Position numbers and translations under genes: made by a program. A stretch of DNA of 7,484 bases from CAYYKK01 sp964467935 (GTDB lineage Bacteria; Myxococcota_A; Polyangia; Polyangiales; Polyangiaceae), in contig CAYYKK010000347.1 in assembly GCA_964467935.1 (NCBI GenBank), positions 1 to 7,484 of the forward strand, in the 5' to 3' direction. Below, piece by piece: positions 5,176-7,484 of the stretch; position 1 is the first letter of the stretch, and each line of letters starts with the position of its first letter. The notes beneath the pieces are model-generated. The model had not been told where the DNA came from and ran no database searches. It worked only from the letters and a program-made list of their open reading frames with translations.

Positions 5176-6486
5176 TCAGCCCACGGAGCGTCGGCCGATG
5201 CCGCGGTAGGAGAAGCCGAGTCGCGTGACCTCCTCGACGGGCCAGACGTTGCGTCCGTCGAAGAGGGCGGGGGTCCGCATGATCTCCTTGAGCCGACGGA
5301 AATCCGGGGAGCGGAACTCGTGCCACTCGGTCACGAGGACGAGCGCGTCGGCGCCTTGGGCGGTCTCGTACATCGTCGGCGCCAGCGACACGCGGTCACC
5401 GAACGAGGCGGCGACGTTGTCCATCGCTTGGGGATCGTGCGCGCGTACCGTGGCGCCCATGGAGAGGAGCTCCTCGAGCAGGACCAGCGCGGGGGACTCG
5501 CGGATGTCGTCGGTCTCGGGCTTGAAGGCGAGGCCCCAGACCGCGACGACCTTGTCGCGCAAATCGCCTCCGAAATGCTCTTGTATCTTGGTCGCGAGAA
5601 CTTTCTTCTGGCGCGCGTTGACGCGCTCCACCGCGCGGATGACGTCGAGCCCGTGGCCCTGTCGGTCGGCGAGGTGGAGCAGCGCGGACAGATCCTTCGG
5701 GAAGCACGAGCCCCCGAAGCCCGGGCCCGCGTAGAGGAACTTCGGCCCGATGCGCGAGTCCGAGCCGACGCCCTTGCGGACCGCCTCGATGTCGGCGCCG
5801 ACCTTCTCGGCGAGGAGCGCGAGGTCGTTCATGAAGGAGATGCGCGTCGCGAGCATGGCGTTCGCTGCGTACTTCGTCAGCTCGGCGGATCGCGGGTCCA
5901 TGACCTGGATTCGGTCCTGGGTGCGCACGAACGGCGCGTAGAGCTGCTTCAGGAGATCGCGCGCGCGCGGGTCGTCCGCGCCGATGATGACGCGATCGGG
6001 TTTCATGAAGTCGTTGATCGCGGCGCCCTCCTTCAGGAACTCGGGGTTCGAGGCGACGGCGAAGGGCTCGGTGGTGAGGCCGGACACGATGCGTCGCACT
6101 TCGTCGGCGGTGCCGACCGGGACGGTGCTCTTGTTGACGATCACCTTGAAGCGGTCGAGCGTCCTGCCGAACGTCTCGGCGACCGCGTAGACCGCGGTGA
6201 GATCGGCGCTCCCGTCGGCGGCGGGAGGCGTGCCGACGGCGCAGATGACGACGTCGGCGGTCTTCATCGCCGCCGCGACGTCCGTCGAGAACTGGATGCG
6301 CCCGGCGCGCGCGTTGCGTTCGATGAGGGCGTCGAGGCCGGGCTCGTAGATCGGCACCTCTCCGCGCGAGAGTCGTTCGATCTTGCTCGCGTCCTTGTCC
6401 GCGCACACGACGTCGTTGCCGAAGTCGGCGAAGCCGGCGCCCGCGACGAGCCCGACGTAGCCGGTTCCGATGATCGCAAGATGCAT
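5176..6486 (-). CDS. ugd: UDP-glucose 6-dehydrogenase
   Basis: This cytoplasmic enzyme oxidises UDP-glucose twice with NAD+ to UDP-glucuronate, a precursor of acidic exopolysaccharide and LPS sugars. At 436 residues it has the usual family length. The N-terminal Rossmann motif is 'AIIGTGYVGLVAGAGFA' (Gly7, Gly9, Gly12), followed by Asp30 ending the second strand, which suits NAD+ over NADP+. Other family blocks are 'EPGLDALI' (48-55), 'VGTPP' (84-88), 'NKSTVPVGT' (118-126), 'NPEFLKEG' (147-154) and 'ELTKYAANAMLATRISFMN' (202-220, Lys205). The catalytic cysteine is Cys261 in 'GPGFGGSCFPKD', and the C-terminal UDP-binding domain contains 'WGLAFKPETDDIRESP' (317-332). All key residues are present. 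ATG 6486 starts directly at the first beta strand and has GGAG about eight bases upstream. The related GDP-mannose dehydrogenase is an alternative, but the sequence fits the UDP-glucose branch better. It lies between the phosphatase and flippase genes, co-oriented with both. Confidence 0.96.
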   Translation of the reverse strand: MHLAIIGTGYVGLVAGAGFADFGNDVVCADKDASKIERLSRGEVPIYEPGLDALIERNARAGRIQFSTDVAAAMKTADVVICAVGTPPAADGSADLTAVYAVAETFGRTLDRFKVIVNKSTVPVGTADEVRRIVSGLTTEPFAVASNPEFLKEGAAINDFMKPDRVIIGADDPRARDLLKQLYAPFVRTQDRIQVMDPRSAELTKYAANAMLATRISFMNDLALLAEKVGADIEAVRKGVGSDSRIGPKFLYAGPGFGGSCFPKDLSALLHLADRQGHGLDVIRAVERVNARQKKVLATKIQEHFGGDLRDKVVAVWGLAFKPETDDIRESPALVLLEELLSMGATVRAHDPQAMDNVAASFGDRVSLAPTMYETAQGADALVLVTEWHEFRSPDFRRLKEIMRTPALFDGRNVWPVEEVTRLGFSYRGIGRRSVG

Positions 6487-6575
6487 ACGACGCTCCGACT
6501 AGCACACCGTAGGCGGAGGAGAAACGAGCGGTCGGCGCGAGGGGACGGGCTCGACGCGACCCTGCGCTGGCTCGT
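6487..6575 (-). other. Spacer upstream of ugd
   Basis: This 89-bp gap lies between the phosphatase stop and the ugd ATG. It carries a plausible Shine-Dalgarno (GGAG) about eight bases before the ATG. No terminator hairpin or clear promoter was found, so read-through from the phosphatase gene into ugd is possible but not shown. Confidence 0.35.
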
Positions 6576-7484
6576 TCACGCGCGTCGCGCGAGGAGGAAG
6601 GCGCGGTCGTCCTCGGGGAGCTCGCCGCCTCGGTAGGCGTCGAGCATGCTCGTGAGGTCGTCGGCGACCATCGACACGCCACGGCCCGCGTCGCGCACGT
6701 AGATCTGAGCGACCTGCTCGCTGAGCTTGGCTTCGCCGAGCATGACGCGCGCCGGGTTGCGCAGCTCGGTGAGGCCGTCGGTGTAGAGGAGCAGGATCTC
6801 GCCGTGATCGATCGTGCCCTTCTCCTGGGTCATGTCGCACTTGGCGACGCCGAGCGCGGGGTTCATCGCGCTCTGCAGCGCGCGCGTGCTGCCGTCCGGC
6901 CGGAAGACGAACGGCGGCGGGTGACCCGCGTTCACGCACTCGATCTCGCCGGTCTTGGGATCGATGCTGACGCACACCATCGTGACGAACGAGTCCTGAG
7001 GCATGTACGCGCAGAGGTGATCGTTGAGCCTCTCCATGATGTCGCGCACGCTTCGCCCGGTGTCGGCCATGGCGCGGACCATGGTGTGGAGGCTGAAGGT
7101 GACGAGGGCGGGTTGGAGGCCCTTACCGCAGACGTCGGCGACCGAGAGCAGGACTCGACCGTCGGCGGCCTCGACGGCGTCGACGTAGTCGCCGCCGACC
7201 CATTTGCACGGCTCGAAGCCGACGGCGACGTCGAGGTTCTCGTAGTCGAGGTTCTTCGGGATCAGCGCGCGTTGGATCTGTCGCGCGGTCTCGAGCTCGC
7301 GCTCGATCGCGGCGTGCTCCTGCGCGTGGCGGCGCGCGCTCCACGCGGTCTCGGCCTGTTGGTACGCCTCGGCGGCGAGTGAGAGGAGGGCGAGCCACTC
7401 TGCGCGACCGTAGTGAGGCGGGAGGGTCACGTAGAGGATGTCGGTCGCGTCGCCCTCGCGGCCGAGGGGGCACGCGACGGCGGA
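6576..7484 (-). CDS. GAF-SpoIIE (PP2C-type) serine/threonine phosphatase, C-terminal part
   Basis: The frame stays open to the right edge, so the N-terminus is missing; 302 residues are visible, counted from 7484. Residues 1-45 ('ACPLGREG', 'DILYVTLP', 'EWLALLSLAAEAYQQA') look like the last strands and exit helix of a GAF sensory domain, so the internal GTG at 7430 is not the true start. A linker helix ('ERELETARQIQRALIP', about 61-76) leads into the SpoIIE/RsbU phosphatase domain. Its metal-binding motifs are intact: 'WVGGDYVD' (Asp99), 'VADVCGKGLQPALV' (Asp117), 'NAGHPPPFVF' (185-194), 'LLLYTDGLTE' (Asp236) and 'EDDRAFLL' near the end (Asp293). Such enzymes dephosphorylate anti-anti-sigma (STAS) proteins in partner-switching pathways in response to a signal sensed upstream; the STAS partner is not in this window. 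Its relation to the downstream ugd/flippase genes is inferred only from order and shared strand. Confidence 0.93.
   Translation of the reverse strand, partial: SAVACPLGREGDATDILYVTLPPHYGRAEWLALLSLAAEAYQQAETAWSARRHAQEHAAIERELETARQIQRALIPKNLDYENLDVAVGFEPCKWVGGDYVDAVEAADGRVLLSVADVCGKGLQPALVTFSLHTMVRAMADTGRSVRDIMERLNDHLCAYMPQDSFVTMVCVSIDPKTGEIECVNAGHPPPFVFRPDGSTRALQSAMNPALGVAKCDMTQEKGTIDHGEILLLYTDGLTELRNPARVMLGEAKLSEQVAQIYVRDAGRGVSMVADDLTSMLDAYRGGELPEDDRAFLLARRA

Noticed and set aside
2818..6636. Plus-strand open frame of 1272 codons
   Set aside because: It is antisense to the sigma-factor start, the flippase and ugd, and spans the Fe-S gene in another frame. Its product is Arg/Glu/Asp/His-rich low-complexity sequence, typical of a shadow frame opposite high-GC3 genes.
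5396..6682. Minus-strand open frame of 428 codons overlapping ugd
   Set aside because: An out-of-frame shadow of ugd, which has all its catalytic motifs in the accepted frame.
6576..7430. Phosphatase as a complete 284-residue gene starting at GTG 7430
   Set aside because: The frame is open for 18 more codons to the window edge, and those codons plus the next 25 read as the end of a GAF domain, so the gene is truncated by the window rather than starting here.

Overview
The window is a dense, high-GC bacterial stretch with strong G/C preference at third codon positions. Almost everything is encoded on the minus strand. GC content, lipoprotein-rich gene content, an ECF-type sigma factor without an adjacent anti-sigma gene, and a GAF plus SpoIIE-type phosphatase together suggest a myxobacterium-like member of the Myxococcota (Polyangia/Sorangiineae type). 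That placement is inference; no marker gene is present.

Layout, left to right. (1) 1-1201, minus: the first 400 residues of a lipoprotein that runs off the left edge. It looks distantly like an M16 (insulinase/pitrilysin-type) protein without a visible zinc motif. (2) 1203-2144, minus: a lipoprotein with OB-fold-like sequence and a four-cysteine cluster, one base upstream of gene 1. (3) 2277-2930, minus: an ECF-like sigma-70 family factor. Between genes 3 and 2 lies a perfect 13-bp inverted repeat followed by a T-rich run. This is a textbook intrinsic terminator on the minus strand, yet its stem contains the annotated ATG of gene 2. (4) 2931-3040: a divergent intergenic region with five copies of a TGTKACG-type heptamer in 60 bp, and a near-consensus sigma-54 (-24/-12) element beside the sigma-factor start. 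(5) 3041-3568, plus, the only plus-strand gene: a small membrane-anchored protein with CxxCxxC and a distant Cys-Pro, the ligand pattern of one [4Fe-4S] cluster in HdrC-like proteins. (6) 3577-5043, minus: a WzxC-like oligosaccharide flippase. (7) 5176-6486, minus: UDP-glucose 6-dehydrogenase. (8) 6576-7484, minus: the C-terminal part of a GAF-SpoIIE (PP2C-type) phosphatase that continues past the right edge.

How they fit together. Genes 8, 7 and 6 are co-oriented with gaps of 89 and 132 bp. Ugd makes UDP-glucuronate, a precursor for acidic surface polysaccharides, and the flippase moves lipid-linked oligosaccharide across the inner membrane, so this is an exopolysaccharide/LPS section; the phosphatase may be a regulator or just a neighbour. 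Genes 3, 2 and 1 form a second co-oriented set: a sigma factor followed by two exported lipoproteins, separated by the terminator/attenuator-like hairpin. The Fe-S gene diverges from the sigma factor and converges on the flippase gene with only 8 bp between stop codons. No tRNA, rRNA, CRISPR, IS element or phage signature was seen, and no stretch over 300 bp lacks a gene.
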